DNA of 11,282 bases. Source: Actinomycetota bacterium. Lineage in GTDB: Bacteria; Actinomycetota; Thermoleophilia; UBA2241. The DNA is taken from contig PMKK01000175.1 in NCBI GenBank assembly GCA_003157715.1, positions 5,041 through 16,322 on the forward strand, written 5' to 3'. The translations under genes and the position numbers were made by a program. Shown in pieces: positions 1 through 7,460 of the stretch (position 1 is the stretch's first letter; every line of letters begins with the position of its first letter). A model generated the notes under the pieces. That model was not told the DNA's origin. It did no database searches and was given only the letters and a program-made list of their open reading frames with translations.

Positions 1-735
1 TTCGTCACCGGCCACTGGGGCAGCTCGTATCAGTACAGCACACCCGTCTTCGCCTTCGTCATGCGCGCCCTCGGCAACTCGCTGCTCCTGGCCGGCTTCG
101 CGCTCGCCATCATCGTGCCCACCTCGATCTTCGTGGGCGTCTACGCCGGCCTGCGGCGCGACAGCTTCCTCGACCGGGCGATCACTATCTCGTCGCTGTC
201 CATGACCGTCATCCCTGAGTTCGTGAGCGGCGTCATCCTCATCGTCATCTTCTCCGTCACGCTCCACTGGCTGCCGGTCAACGCCTTGCCGCCGCAGGGC
301 TCGCCGTTCATCGACCGCTTCTACTACCTCATCCTGCCGGCCATTCCGCTCATGCTGCTCGAGCTCGGCTACATCGCGCGCATGGCTCGCGTGGGCACGG
401 TGCAGGTGCTCAACCAGCCCTACATCCGCACGGCGGTGCTCAAGGGTCTGCCGCAGCGTCGCGTGATCTTCGGACACGTGCTGCGCAATGCCCTGGTGCC
501 GACCGTCACCGTGATCGGCAGCCAGATCGGCTGGCTGATCGGCGGCCTCGTGGTCATCGAGACCCTGTTCGTCTATCCGGGCATCGGTTACTACATGGTA
601 CAAGCGGCGCTCAACCACGACCTGCCGCTGCTCGAGGCCTGCGTGCTCGTTGTCGCCGTGCTCTACATGCTCTCCAACCTGATCGCCGACGTCGTGGTCG
701 CCTTCCTGAACCCGCGCATCCGCATGGGTGGCTGA
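1..735 (+). CDS. Dpp/Opp-type ABC transporter permease, DppB-like (5' partial)
   Basis: Inner-membrane channel subunit of a peptide/oligopeptide/nickel-family ABC importer. The frame is open from base 1, so the gene enters from upstream; an ATG at 61 lies inside it and is not the true start. About 244 C-terminal residues are present, and full family members run about 310-340. Seen: several hydrophobic membrane segments; the cytoplasmic EAA loop that contacts the ATPase around 420-520 (YIRTAVLKGL, then HVLRNALVPT); the family ending with LFVYPGIGYY and a C-terminal NPRIR. It overlaps the next permease by 8 bases, the normal DppB-DppC arrangement. Substrate cannot be read from the permease; this family also carries nickel, opines and oligosaccharides. 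Family assignment is firm. Confidence 0.93.
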   Translation, partial: FVTGHWGSSYQYSTPVFAFVMRALGNSLLLAGFALAIIVPTSIFVGVYAGLRRDSFLDRAITISSLSMTVIPEFVSGVILIVIFSVTLHWLPVNALPPQGSPFIDRFYYLILPAIPLMLLELGYIARMARVGTVQVLNQPYIRTAVLKGLPQRRVIFGHVLRNALVPTVTVIGSQIGWLIGGLVVIETLFVYPGIGYYMVQAALNHDLPLLEACVLVVAVLYMLSNLIADVVVAFLNPRIRMGG

Positions 736-1636
736 GGTGGCGGCCGCCGGTACGGCTCCCGATCGCCACCTGGACGAGCTGCGGGCCGATGCCGCCGCGT
801 CGGCCGAACAGCGCCGTCAGCGCCGCTATCTCGTCAAGGCGCTGCTGCACAGCCCGACCTTCGTGGTCGGCTGTCTCATCGTGCTGTTCTGGATCTTCAT
901 GGGCATCTTTTCGACGGCCTTCACCCAGGCTCCGGCGCTGCCGCATCCCTTCGCCATTCTGCGGTCGCCCAGCGGAGCACACTGGTTCGGCACCGACGAC
1001 CTCGGCCGCGACGTCTTCGCCCGTACCATGGCCGGCGCTCACACGGTGCTCATCATCGCGCCGCTCGCCACCATGCTCGCGCTGCTGTGGGGAGGCATGG
1101 TCGGCCTGATCGCCGGCTTCTACCGGGGTCTCACCGACGACATCATCATGCGTGTCGTCGACGCGTTTCTGGCGCTGCCGATCATCATCACGTCGATCCT
1201 CATCATCTCGCTGCTCGGCAAGTCGTACGTCGTTCTCATCGTCGTCATCGGGGCGCTGTTCACGCCGGTGATCTCGCGCACCATCCGCTCGGCGGTCATC
1301 GGCGAGCGCGAGCGCGAATACGTCCTGGCGGCGCGCCTGCGTGGCGAGCGCTCGGCCTTCGTCATGGCGCGCGAGATCCTGCCCAACATCACGCAGCCGA
1401 TCATCGTCGAGGGCACGGTGCGCCTGGGCTACGCCGTGTTCACCGTCGCGACGCTGTCGTTCCTCGGGTTCGGGCTCGAACCACCCTCGCCCGACTGGGG
1501 CCTTAGCGTCGCCGTCGAGAGGGTCAACCTGCAGGCCGCCCCCTGGGCAGTGCTGTTCCCGGCCCTGGCCCTGGCGTCGCTCGTGGTCGGCGTGAACCTC
1601 ATCGCCGACGGCCTGAGCTCGGTCTTTTCCAAGTGA
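728..1636 (+). CDS. Dpp/Opp-type ABC transporter permease, DppC-like
   Basis: Second inner-membrane permease, pairing with the DppB-like subunit to form the channel. 302 residues, the usual length. The start is GTG at 728, overlapping the previous stop by 8 bases. Seen: a charged cytoplasmic N-terminus of about 40 residues; a first membrane segment near 46-66; the DppC hallmark GTDDLGRDVFAR at 88-99; further membrane segments near 107-131, 150-190, 234-248 and 271-293; the EAA loop at about 198-226 (YVLAARLRGE to ILPNITQP); and LSFLGFGLEPPSPDWG at 243-258. The stop overlaps the ATPase start as GTGA, so the three genes are very likely co-transcribed and translationally coupled. Family is certain, substrate unknown. 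Confidence 0.95.
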   Translation: MAEVAAAGTAPDRHLDELRADAAASAEQRRQRRYLVKALLHSPTFVVGCLIVLFWIFMGIFSTAFTQAPALPHPFAILRSPSGAHWFGTDDLGRDVFARTMAGAHTVLIIAPLATMLALLWGGMVGLIAGFYRGLTDDIIMRVVDAFLALPIIITSILIISLLGKSYVVLIVVIGALFTPVISRTIRSAVIGEREREYVLAARLRGERSAFVMAREILPNITQPIIVEGTVRLGYAVFTVATLSFLGFGLEPPSPDWGLSVAVERVNLQAAPWAVLFPALALASLVVGVNLIADGLSSVFSK

Positions 1637-3792
1637 GCGCCGTCGAGTCTCGGGGCGATCCTGCCGAGCCGGCGCCGGCCGCGCTCGACGTCCGCGACCT
1701 CGAAGTGACCTTCCACCGGCGCGGACGCGACCTGCCGGTGCTGAAGGGCGTGACCCTGCGCATCGCCCGGGGCGAGGCCTACGGGCTGGTCGGCGAGTCC
1801 GGCTGCGGCAAGACGACGCTGGCCATGGCGGCCCTCCGCTACCTGGCTGCCAACGGCACGGTCGACGCCGGCGAGGTGCTCGTCGACGGTCTCGACGTCA
1901 GCACGCTCTCCGGCGAGGCGCTGCGCAAGTGGCGCGGCGAGGCCGTGGCCATGGTCTACCAGGACCCGGCCACGGCGCTCAGCCCCGCGATGCGCATCGG
2001 CGACCAGGTCGCCGAGGTCTTCCGCTATCACGAAGGCATGTCCAAACACGAGGCGCTCGAGCGCGCGCGCGAAAGCCTGCGCCGCGTCGCGCTCCCCGAC
2101 CCCGACGCCACCATGCGCCGCTACCCCTTCGAGCTGTCCGGCGGACAGCAGCAGCGCGTGGTCATCGCCATGGCGCTGGCCGTCGACCCACGGCTGCTCA
2201 TTCTCGACGAACCCACCACGGGCCTCGACGCGACGGTCGAAGCCGAGATCCTCGACCTTATCGAAGAGCTGCGCGGCCGCATTCACGCCTCTATCCTGCT
2301 GATCACGCACAACCTGGGGCTGGTAGCGCGGCTCTGCGAGCGCGTCGGTGTCCTGTATGCCGGCCGCGTGGTCGAAGAAGGTCCGGCGCGCGAGCTGTTC
2401 ACCGATCCGCGGCACCCCTACACGATGGGCCTGCTGCGCTGCGTGCCGCGCTTCGGCATGAACAAGACCGACGCCGCGCTGCAGACGATCCCCGGGACGC
2501 TGCCCGCCCTCGGCGAGCCGCTCGAGGGCTGCGTCTACTCGGCGCGCTGTCCCATGGTCAAACCAGTCTGCATCCGCCGCGAGCCCGACCTCTACGCGTG
2601 GCCCGGCGAGGCGGGCCCGAATGGCCGCGCCGAAGCCGAGGTCATGCCGCCCGACCCGGCGGCGTTCTCGCCGCATCACGCCCAGCCGGTGGGCGAGGGG
2701 CCACGCCACGCCCGCTGCTATTTCTCGGCCGAGGTCGACGGCATGGCGCACACGACCCCGGTGCTGGCCGCGAGCCTCGAAGCGAGGGGCGCCACGTCGG
2801 GCGACGTGCTGACGATCGACGACATGGTCCGCACCTTCAAGGACGGGCGCAAGAAGCTCACCGCGGTGAGCGAGGTCTCGCTCAGCTTGCGGCGCGGCGA
2901 GACGTTCGGGCTCGTGGGCGAGTCGGGCAGCGGCAAGACCACGCTGGCGAAGTGCGTCACCGGGCTGATCGCTCCCGACTCCGGCACGGTCACCTTCGAA
3001 GGCAAGAAGCTGCGCGCCACCTCCGGGCGCCGCTCTCAGGATGCGCTGCGCGCCATCCAGATGGTCTTCCAGAACCCCGACTCGACGCTGAACCCCGCCT
3101 GGAGCACGCGCGCCATCCTCACGCGCGCGGTGCGCAAGCTGGGCGGCGGCGGCGCGGTGCGCGCCAAGGTCGACAAGCTCTCGGCCGACGTGCGCGTCGA
3201 GCCGCGCTTTCTGATCCAGAAGCCCGGCGACCTCTCCGGAGGTCAGAAACAGCGCATCGCCATCGCCCGGGCCTTCGCCGGCGATCCCACGCTGGTCGTC
3301 TGCGACGAGCCGGCGTCGGCCCTCGACGTATCGGTCCAGGCGAGCATCCTCAACCTGCTCGTCGAGCTGCAGACGAGCGCGCAGGTCTCGTATGTGTTCA
3401 TCTCGCACGACCTCGCGGTGGTGCGCTACATCTCCGACCGCATCGGCGTCATGTACCTCGCCGAGCTCATCGAGGTCGGCTCCGCCGAAGAGGTGTTCAA
3501 CCCGCCTCACCACCCCTACACCGAGGCGCTGCTCTCGTCGATCCCCACGGTGGAATTCGACGACCGGCGCGAGCGCATTCCGCTGCGCGGCACCATGCCG
3601 AGCCTGAGCGAGCCCCCGACGGGCTGCCGGTTCCACACACGTTGCCACCGCTTCCTCGGAGACATCTGCGTGCGGCAGGAGCCGGCGCTGCAAGAGGCCG
3701 CCGCCGGGCACACCTACAAGTGCCACATCGCGCCCGGCGAGCTGCTCGCCGCGCAGAGCTCAGGCGAGCCGGCGGCTCCCGTCGAAGCGTAA
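1633..3792 (+). CDS. Fused two-domain ABC transporter ATPase (DppD-DppF type)
   Basis: Both nucleotide-binding domains of the importer in one 719-residue chain; they power the two permeases by ATP hydrolysis on the cytoplasmic face. Domain 1: Walker A GESGCGKT 54-61, Q-loop Gln110, signature LSGGQQQ 168-174, Walker B LLILDEP 188-194, switch His226. Domain 2: Walker A GESGSGKT 429-436, Q-loop Gln480, signature LSGGQKQ 534-540, Walker B LVVCDEP 554-560, switch His592. Each domain ends in the oligopeptide-transporter C-terminal module with four cysteines (300, 306, 313, 362 and 665, 671, 679, 697). All catalytic motifs are intact, so both sites look active. The start is GTG at 1633, sharing GTGA with the DppC stop. 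Separate DppD and DppF proteins are each about 320-350 residues; fusions are known in other bacteria. Confidence 0.95.
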   Translation: MSAVESRGDPAEPAPAALDVRDLEVTFHRRGRDLPVLKGVTLRIARGEAYGLVGESGCGKTTLAMAALRYLAANGTVDAGEVLVDGLDVSTLSGEALRKWRGEAVAMVYQDPATALSPAMRIGDQVAEVFRYHEGMSKHEALERARESLRRVALPDPDATMRRYPFELSGGQQQRVVIAMALAVDPRLLILDEPTTGLDATVEAEILDLIEELRGRIHASILLITHNLGLVARLCERVGVLYAGRVVEEGPARELFTDPRHPYTMGLLRCVPRFGMNKTDAALQTIPGTLPALGEPLEGCVYSARCPMVKPVCIRREPDLYAWPGEAGPNGRAEAEVMPPDPAAFSPHHAQPVGEGPRHARCYFSAEVDGMAHTTPVLAASLEARGATSGDVLTIDDMVRTFKDGRKKLTAVSEVSLSLRRGETFGLVGESGSGKTTLAKCVTGLIAPDSGTVTFEGKKLRATSGRRSQDALRAIQMVFQNPDSTLNPAWSTRAILTRAVRKLGGGGAVRAKVDKLSADVRVEPRFLIQKPGDLSGGQKQRIAIARAFAGDPTLVVCDEPASALDVSVQASILNLLVELQTSAQVSYVFISHDLAVVRYISDRIGVMYLAELIEVGSAEEVFNPPHHPYTEALLSSIPTVEFDDRRERIPLRGTMPSLSEPPTGCRFHTRCHRFLGDICVRQEPALQEAAAGHTYKCHIAPGELLAAQSSGEPAAPVEA

Positions 3793-3796
3793 ACAA

Positions 3797-3869
3797 GGCG
3801 CCTGGCCGCTTGCGCGTGTCGCCCGGACCGGCCGCTGGGACCGGTCGCGTGGCGCCTGGCCGCTTGCGC
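3797..3869. repeat. Pair of 19-base direct repeats flanking a hairpin in the convergent gap
   Basis: GGCGCCTGGCCGCTTGCGC occurs exactly at 3797-3815 and again at 3851-3869, 54 bases apart. Between them GACCGG (3826-3831) and CCGGTC (3841-3846) form a 6-bp stem with a 9-base loop that itself contains the GCCGCTGG core. The second copy can also fold on itself (GGCGC with GCGCC, 3851-3870). The element fills the 88-base gap between two convergent stop codons, where a bidirectional transcription end is expected. There is no proper U-run in either direction, only TTGTTTA beyond the first copy on the minus strand, so intrinsic terminator function is doubtful. A REP-like dispersed repeat is another reading. 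Confidence 0.7.
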
Positions 3870-3880
3870 CGGCCTCGGCG

Positions 3881-5002
3881 CTAGCCGGGCGCCAAGCGCG
3901 TCGCGATGATCTTGGCCAGCTCCTCGAGCACGGCGATGCCGTCGTCAAGGACGGCGGCATCGGAGCCGGTGACGATCGGCGCCGCCCCATCGGGGTTGAG
4001 CGCCACTATGAACGCCGCCTTCTCGATGCCCCAGTAGAGGGCCGGCGCTCCCGAAGCACCCACGACGATGCACAGCAGCGGAGCGGCGCGCGTGCCCGAG
4101 ATGCCGATGAGCCGGTCCATGGGAGCCCAGGCGTTCATCACGACGGGCCGGCTGGCGCCGAACCAGGCGCCCATGCGCCGGGCGGCCCGCGCGACGCGCA
4201 GCACCCCCTCGCGGCTGCCGGTGCCGTAGCCGGCGACCACCAGGAACCGGCTGCGCGCGAGGTCGCCGGTCGGCGGCGCGGCGAGGAGCTCGAGGTCTTC
4301 GAAGGGCGCCGCGTCCGCCGCATCTCGTGTCTCGCCGGCGGGTGGCGCGCTCGTCTCATCGGTGTCGGACAGGATGACGTGCTCCCGGGCGGCGGTGCCG
4401 GGCTCGTCGTTCCACGCGGCGTCGGTCGTGACACACCACGGGCGCGCCGACAGTGAGAAGCGGCCGATCAGGTGGCCGGAGTAGACGTTCCTGCGGCCGT
4501 GGAGCCGCCCTGCGCGCAGCTCGATGCTCAGCGCGTCGGTCAGGACCGCGCCGCCGGCACGGCAGGCCAGGCGCGTGGCAAGCTCCGTTCCGGTGGCTCC
4601 TCCCGCGGCGACAAAGAGCGCGATCTCGCCGTCTCGCGCCCGCGCGGCGAGGGCGGCGACCATCTGGTCCGGCCGGTGCGCCGGGACCTTGACGAGTCGC
4701 ACGTCGCCGGTCGGTGCGAGGTCGACGAGCCGCTGCCGCTCGTGGTCGTCGGCATAGAAGACGAGGGTCTCTCCGGCAAGGCCGCCGCCGGCTTCGTCAC
4801 CTTCGCCGTTCGCGCCGGCGACAGCGCCGCTCGCGCCGGCGCGAGCGCCGCACCCGCCGCTCAAGCCGTCGCGCAGAAAACCGGCCAGCGCTCGCGCCTG
4901 CCGCTCGGCCGTGGCCGCCGTGCCGTCGATGATCGCGACGAATCTCACGGCGTCACCGCCGACGGCGTCACTGTTCGCGCCGGCAGCGGTCACGGCGGTC
5001 AC
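3881..5002 (-). CDS. ygcQ: Electron transfer flavoprotein alpha subunit, YgcQ/FixB type
   Basis: FAD-carrying subunit of an ETF heterodimer that accepts electrons from a flavin dehydrogenase, here most likely the neighbouring YgcU-like oxidase. 373 residues from GTG at 5002, which overlaps the ETF beta stop as GTGA; a GTG at 4948 (355 residues) is an alternative because residues 1-18 are low complexity. Seen: N-terminal alpha/beta domain from about residue 20; a Gly/Ala linker at 47-78; the C-terminal FAD domain with VVAGYGTGS 255-263, GASRP 282-286 (conserved Arg285), GISG 300-303, GASG 315-318 and ALNPDGAAPI 334-343. Compared with canonical ETF alpha, GQTG has become GISG and the His that follows GxSGxxQ is Leu322, so the flavin environment differs. 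The ygcQ name rests mainly on its neighbours. Confidence 0.9.
   Translation of the reverse strand: MTAVTAAGANSDAVGGDAVRFVAIIDGTAATAERQARALAGFLRDGLSGGCGARAGASGAVAGANGEGDEAGGGLAGETLVFYADDHERQRLVDLAPTGDVRLVKVPAHRPDQMVAALAARARDGEIALFVAAGGATGTELATRLACRAGGAVLTDALSIELRAGRLHGRRNVYSGHLIGRFSLSARPWCVTTDAAWNDEPGTAAREHVILSDTDETSAPPAGETRDAADAAPFEDLELLAAPPTGDLARSRFLVVAGYGTGSREGVLRVARAARRMGAWFGASRPVVMNAWAPMDRLIGISGTRAAPLLCIVVGASGAPALYWGIEKAAFIVALNPDGAAPIVTGSDAAVLDDGIAVLEELAKIIATRLAPG
4809..4850 (-). repeat. 21-base tandem duplication inside the ETF alpha linker
   Basis: Two adjacent 21-base units (4809-4829 and 4830-4850) match at 18 of 21 positions. On the minus strand they encode GAVAGAN and GARAGAS, residues 59-65 and 52-58 of ETF alpha. 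The core GTTCGCGCCGGC at 4808-4819 recurs exactly at 4973-4984, near the start of the same gene. The unit keeps the frame, so this looks like an in-frame slippage expansion of a flexible linker between the first strands of the N-terminal domain. It lies outside the FAD-binding half. Confidence 0.7.
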
Positions 5003-5871
5003 AGCGTCTCGATCACGTTGGCAAGGCAAGAGTCGAACAGGACCCGCGCCTTGTCGCGCGGCGACCCCCCTTCGATGACAAGGCGCCGGCGACCGCGGTC
5101 GATCGTCTCGAGTCCGGTCAGACGGCAGGTCTCGCGGCGCCGCAGGGCGGCGACGTCGACGCCCAGCTCGGCGGCCGTGAGGACCTCGACGGGTCGCTCG
5201 CGCCGGGCGAGCCGCTCTTTCAGCGTCGGCACGCGCAGGCGCGACACTACCGCGTTGCCGACGGCCAGCACGCAAGGGCCGCGCAGCGTCAGACGCAGCG
5301 GCCCGTCGTCGGTCGTGCAGGAGACGCGCAGGCGCCCGGTGCTCAGCGGGTCGATCGCGGTCACCTGCGTCAGGCAGGGCCAGCCGAGCGCTTCGGCGAC
5401 CCGGAACGGCACCGTGCCGCTGTCGCCGGGACCGCTGCGCCAGCCGAGCACGACCAGGTCGCTGCGGGCGGCGCGCCGCGCGCACGCCGCGATGATCGAG
5501 GCGACGACCCCGGGGGCGAAGTCGAGCCCGGGGTCGGCCACGTCGGCCTCGCGTGCGTCGCCGGCGTCGAGGGACACCCGGGTCGCGCGCTCGTAGCCGA
5601 GCGCGACGAGCGTCTTCAGGAACGGCTCGGTCTCGCGGCCGCCGATCGACAGCGCGTCGAGGTCGACCGCGTCGCCGAACCGCGCCGCCCTCTCGGACAG
5701 ACGCAGGACGAGCTCGAGAACGCTCTCGTCGAAGCAGTTGAGGACGCGGCGCACGTAGCGCGTCTCGACCCCGCCGCGCGCCGTCGCGCCGGCCCAGTCG
5801 GGTTCGCGCAGCGCCTCGAAGTCGGGCGTCACCTTGAAACAGGCGAGGACCCTCAAGCCGCTCGCCGACAA
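4999..5871 (-). CDS. ygcR: Electron transfer flavoprotein beta subunit, YgcR/FixA type
   Basis: Partner of the ETF alpha subunit; ETF beta normally binds AMP or a second flavin. 290 residues from TTG at 5871. A second TTG at 5856 (285 residues, beginning at LRVLACFK) agrees better with where ETF beta proteins usually start, and both have only weak GGCG-type ribosome sites. Seen: first strand VLACFKVTPD 8-17; NCFDESVLELVLRL 45-58, the equivalent of the family's NPFDExALE segment; nucleotide-binding stretch GWRSGPGDSGTVPFRVAEAL 143-162 followed by GWPCLTQV 163-170; C-terminal arm to residue 290. From memory, E. coli YgcR shares the opening (FK..PD...L...DW) and the GWPC.TQV block, which supports the specific name. 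The gene starts 40 bases after the FAD oxidase and overlaps ETF alpha by 4. Confidence 0.92.
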   Translation of the reverse strand: MSASGLRVLACFKVTPDFEALREPDWAGATARGGVETRYVRRVLNCFDESVLELVLRLSERAARFGDAVDLDALSIGGRETEPFLKTLVALGYERATRVSLDAGDAREADVADPGLDFAPGVVASIIAACARRAARSDLVVLGWRSGPGDSGTVPFRVAEALGWPCLTQVTAIDPLSTGRLRVSCTTDDGPLRLTLRGPCVLAVGNAVVSRLRVPTLKERLARRERPVEVLTAAELGVDVAALRRRETCRLTGLETIDRGRRRLVIEGGSPRDKARVLFDSCLANVIETL

Positions 5872-5911
5872 GCGGCCCGCCTGAGAACGATCACGCCTGT
5901 GCCCGCGAGGC

Positions 5912-7354
5912 TCACAGGGGGAAGATGGTGCCCTTGTTCATGATGCCCTCGGGATCGAAGGCTTGCTTGAGCGTCTCGAGGATGTAGTAGGAGGAGCCGT
6001 ATTCGTCCCTGACCCAGGGGGCTCGCGCCTTGCCGATCCCGTGATGGTGGACGATGGAGCCGCCGCGCTTGAGGGTCTCCTCGCAGATGATGCCGATGAT
6101 GGGAAGGTAGTACTTGGTGGTCTCTTCCTCGGGTCCCACGCCCACGACGTTGAAGAAGTAGTTGAAGTACATGTTGGTGCCGTTGATGTAGCTGTGGGAG
6201 GAGTGCCCGCCCATCATCGTGATGTCGGGGATCTCCTCGATGATGCGGGCTCGCGCCGCCTGGTAGATGTCGTTGATCGAGCTCCAGTCGGCCGAGATCT
6301 CGGTCGTGCGGTTGACGTTGTGCGTCTGGCGGATGCGTTCGTCTTCGGCGGTGATCTTGTCGGGGCCCCAGCACAGGTCGTTGAACCAGGTCTCGATGTA
6401 GGCGCTGTCGACCTTGACGCACTCGGGAAAGCCGGCCGCGACGGTCTCGATGCCGGCGGCCGTGGCGGCGGCGATCCCGGCCGGCCCCTCGGCCATGAAG
6501 AGCAGCACGCAGTCGTCGTCGGCGGCGAAGTGCGCGAAGTGCAGGCCGGCGTCGCCGGGGTCGTAGACGCGCGCCACCGACGGCTTGTAGCCGTTTACCA
6601 TGACCGCGCGCAGGGCCTCGAAGCCGGTCTTCATGTCCTTCAGCGTGTAGCCGAGGAAAACGTTGTTCTCGGGGAAGTACGGAAAGAGCTTCACCGTGAC
6701 CTCGGTGATGAAGCACAGCGCGCCCTCGTTGCCGATGACGACGTGACGGATGTCGGGCCCGGCGGCGCGGCGCGGCACGTTCTTGATGCGTGCCACCTGA
6801 CCATTGGGAAAGACCGCTTCGAGACCCACGACCATGTCCTCGATGCCGCCGTAGAGCGTCGAGAACTGGCCGATGCTGCGGGTCGCGACGAGGCCGCCCA
6901 TGTGGGCCACGGGCTTCGACTGGGGGGAGTGTCCCGTGGTCAGGCCGAGCTCGCGCACGCGGTCTTCGAGGACCTGCAGCGGCACGCCGCACTGGCAGGT
7001 GGCCTGCATGTTGTAGGCGTCGATGCCGACGATCTCGTTCATCGCCGAGCCGTCGATCACGATCGAGTCGGGCACGGCGCTCTCGAGGCCGCCCTCGGTG
7101 GCCGTGCCGCCGGTGCGCGGGATGACGTTGATGCCGTGCTCAACGGCGAAGCGCAGGATCGCGGCGACCTGCTCGGCGCTGCGCACCAGGGCGATCGCGG
7201 CCGGTACCGGCATGGTGTGCACGTCGAAGATGTTCTGCAGCTTGCGGAAGTTGTCGACGCTGCTTTCGATGAGGATCTTCTCGTCGGTGACGACGTCGCC
7301 GGGCTCGACGATGCGCCGCAGGCCCCCGACTATGTCCTCTCTGCTCAGGTCCAT
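5912..7354 (-). CDS. ygcU: FAD-linked oxidoreductase, YgcU-like (VAO / alkylglycerone-phosphate synthase-like)
   Basis: Cytoplasmic flavoprotein dehydrogenase of the vanillyl-alcohol oxidase superfamily, probably oxidising a hydroxylated substrate and passing electrons to the adjacent ETF. 480 residues; E. coli YgcU is about 484. Start is ATG at 7354 with AAAGGA (7363-7368) eight bases upstream. Seen: FAD diphosphate loop PRTGGTATEGG 79-89; second FAD segment GHSPQSKP 141-148 through MGGLVATRSIGQFSTLYG 152-169; IGNEGALCFIT 207-217; active-site HHHGIGK 436-442, which recalls alkyldihydroxyacetonephosphate synthase rather than plain GlcD; C-terminal FDPEGIMNKGTIFP 466-479. Several of these blocks are what I recall of E. 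coli YgcU. Substrate unknown. D-lactate or glycolate oxidase is the alternative, but the HHH motif argues against a simple GlcD. Confidence 0.93.
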   Translation of the reverse strand: MDLSREDIVGGLRRIVEPGDVVTDEKILIESSVDNFRKLQNIFDVHTMPVPAAIALVRSAEQVAAILRFAVEHGINVIPRTGGTATEGGLESAVPDSIVIDGSAMNEIVGIDAYNMQATCQCGVPLQVLEDRVRELGLTTGHSPQSKPVAHMGGLVATRSIGQFSTLYGGIEDMVVGLEAVFPNGQVARIKNVPRRAAGPDIRHVVIGNEGALCFITEVTVKLFPYFPENNVFLGYTLKDMKTGFEALRAVMVNGYKPSVARVYDPGDAGLHFAHFAADDDCVLLFMAEGPAGIAAATAAGIETVAAGFPECVKVDSAYIETWFNDLCWGPDKITAEDERIRQTHNVNRTTEISADWSSINDIYQAARARIIEEIPDITMMGGHSSHSYINGTNMYFNYFFNVVGVGPEEETTKYYLPIIGIICEETLKRGGSIVHHHGIGKARAPWVRDEYGSSYYILETLKQAFDPEGIMNKGTIFPL

Positions 7355-7387
7355 GGTGGCGATCCTTTGTCTACTCGCGGGTTGCGT

Positions 7388-7460
7388 CGGACTTCTTCGA
7401 TGGCTGCCTCACGGGCCGCTTCACCGGTCGCTTCGCGGGTCCCTTCACAGGCCGCTTTCA
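7388..7460 (-). repeat. Six imperfect 12-base tandem units between kinase and oxidase genes
   Basis: Reading the minus strand from the kinase stop codon, six units follow: TGAAAGCGGCCTG (13 bases, includes the stop), TGAAGGGACCCG, CGAAGCGACCGG, TGAAGCGGCCCG, TGAGGCAGCCAT, CGAAGAAGTCCG. The core is YGAAGCGRCCSG. They fill most of the 103-base gap between the kinase and the YgcU-like gene. They carry no obvious hairpin or promoter. The period of exactly four codons suggests either a degenerate coding tail left behind the stop or a slippage array acting as a spacer. Confidence 0.65.

Noticed and set aside
1429..3726. 765-codon minus-strand open frame opposite the fused ATPase
   Set aside because: Arg/Ala/Asp/Gly/His-rich composition with no motifs; a shadow of the GC-rich codon bias of a well-supported ABC protein.
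3793..3880. Intrinsic terminator in the convergent gap
   Set aside because: Hairpins are present but no U-run follows them; recorded as a repeat only.
1929..3884. 651-codon plus-strand frame inside the fused ATPase
   Set aside because: Very Arg/Ala/Pro-rich, overlaps all ATPase motifs in another frame, no recognisable domain.
5003..5485. Upstream extension of the ETF alpha frame to 5485
   Set aside because: Would lie wholly within ETF beta and reads as Arg/Ala-rich noise; the GTG at 5002 coupled to the ETF beta stop is preferred.
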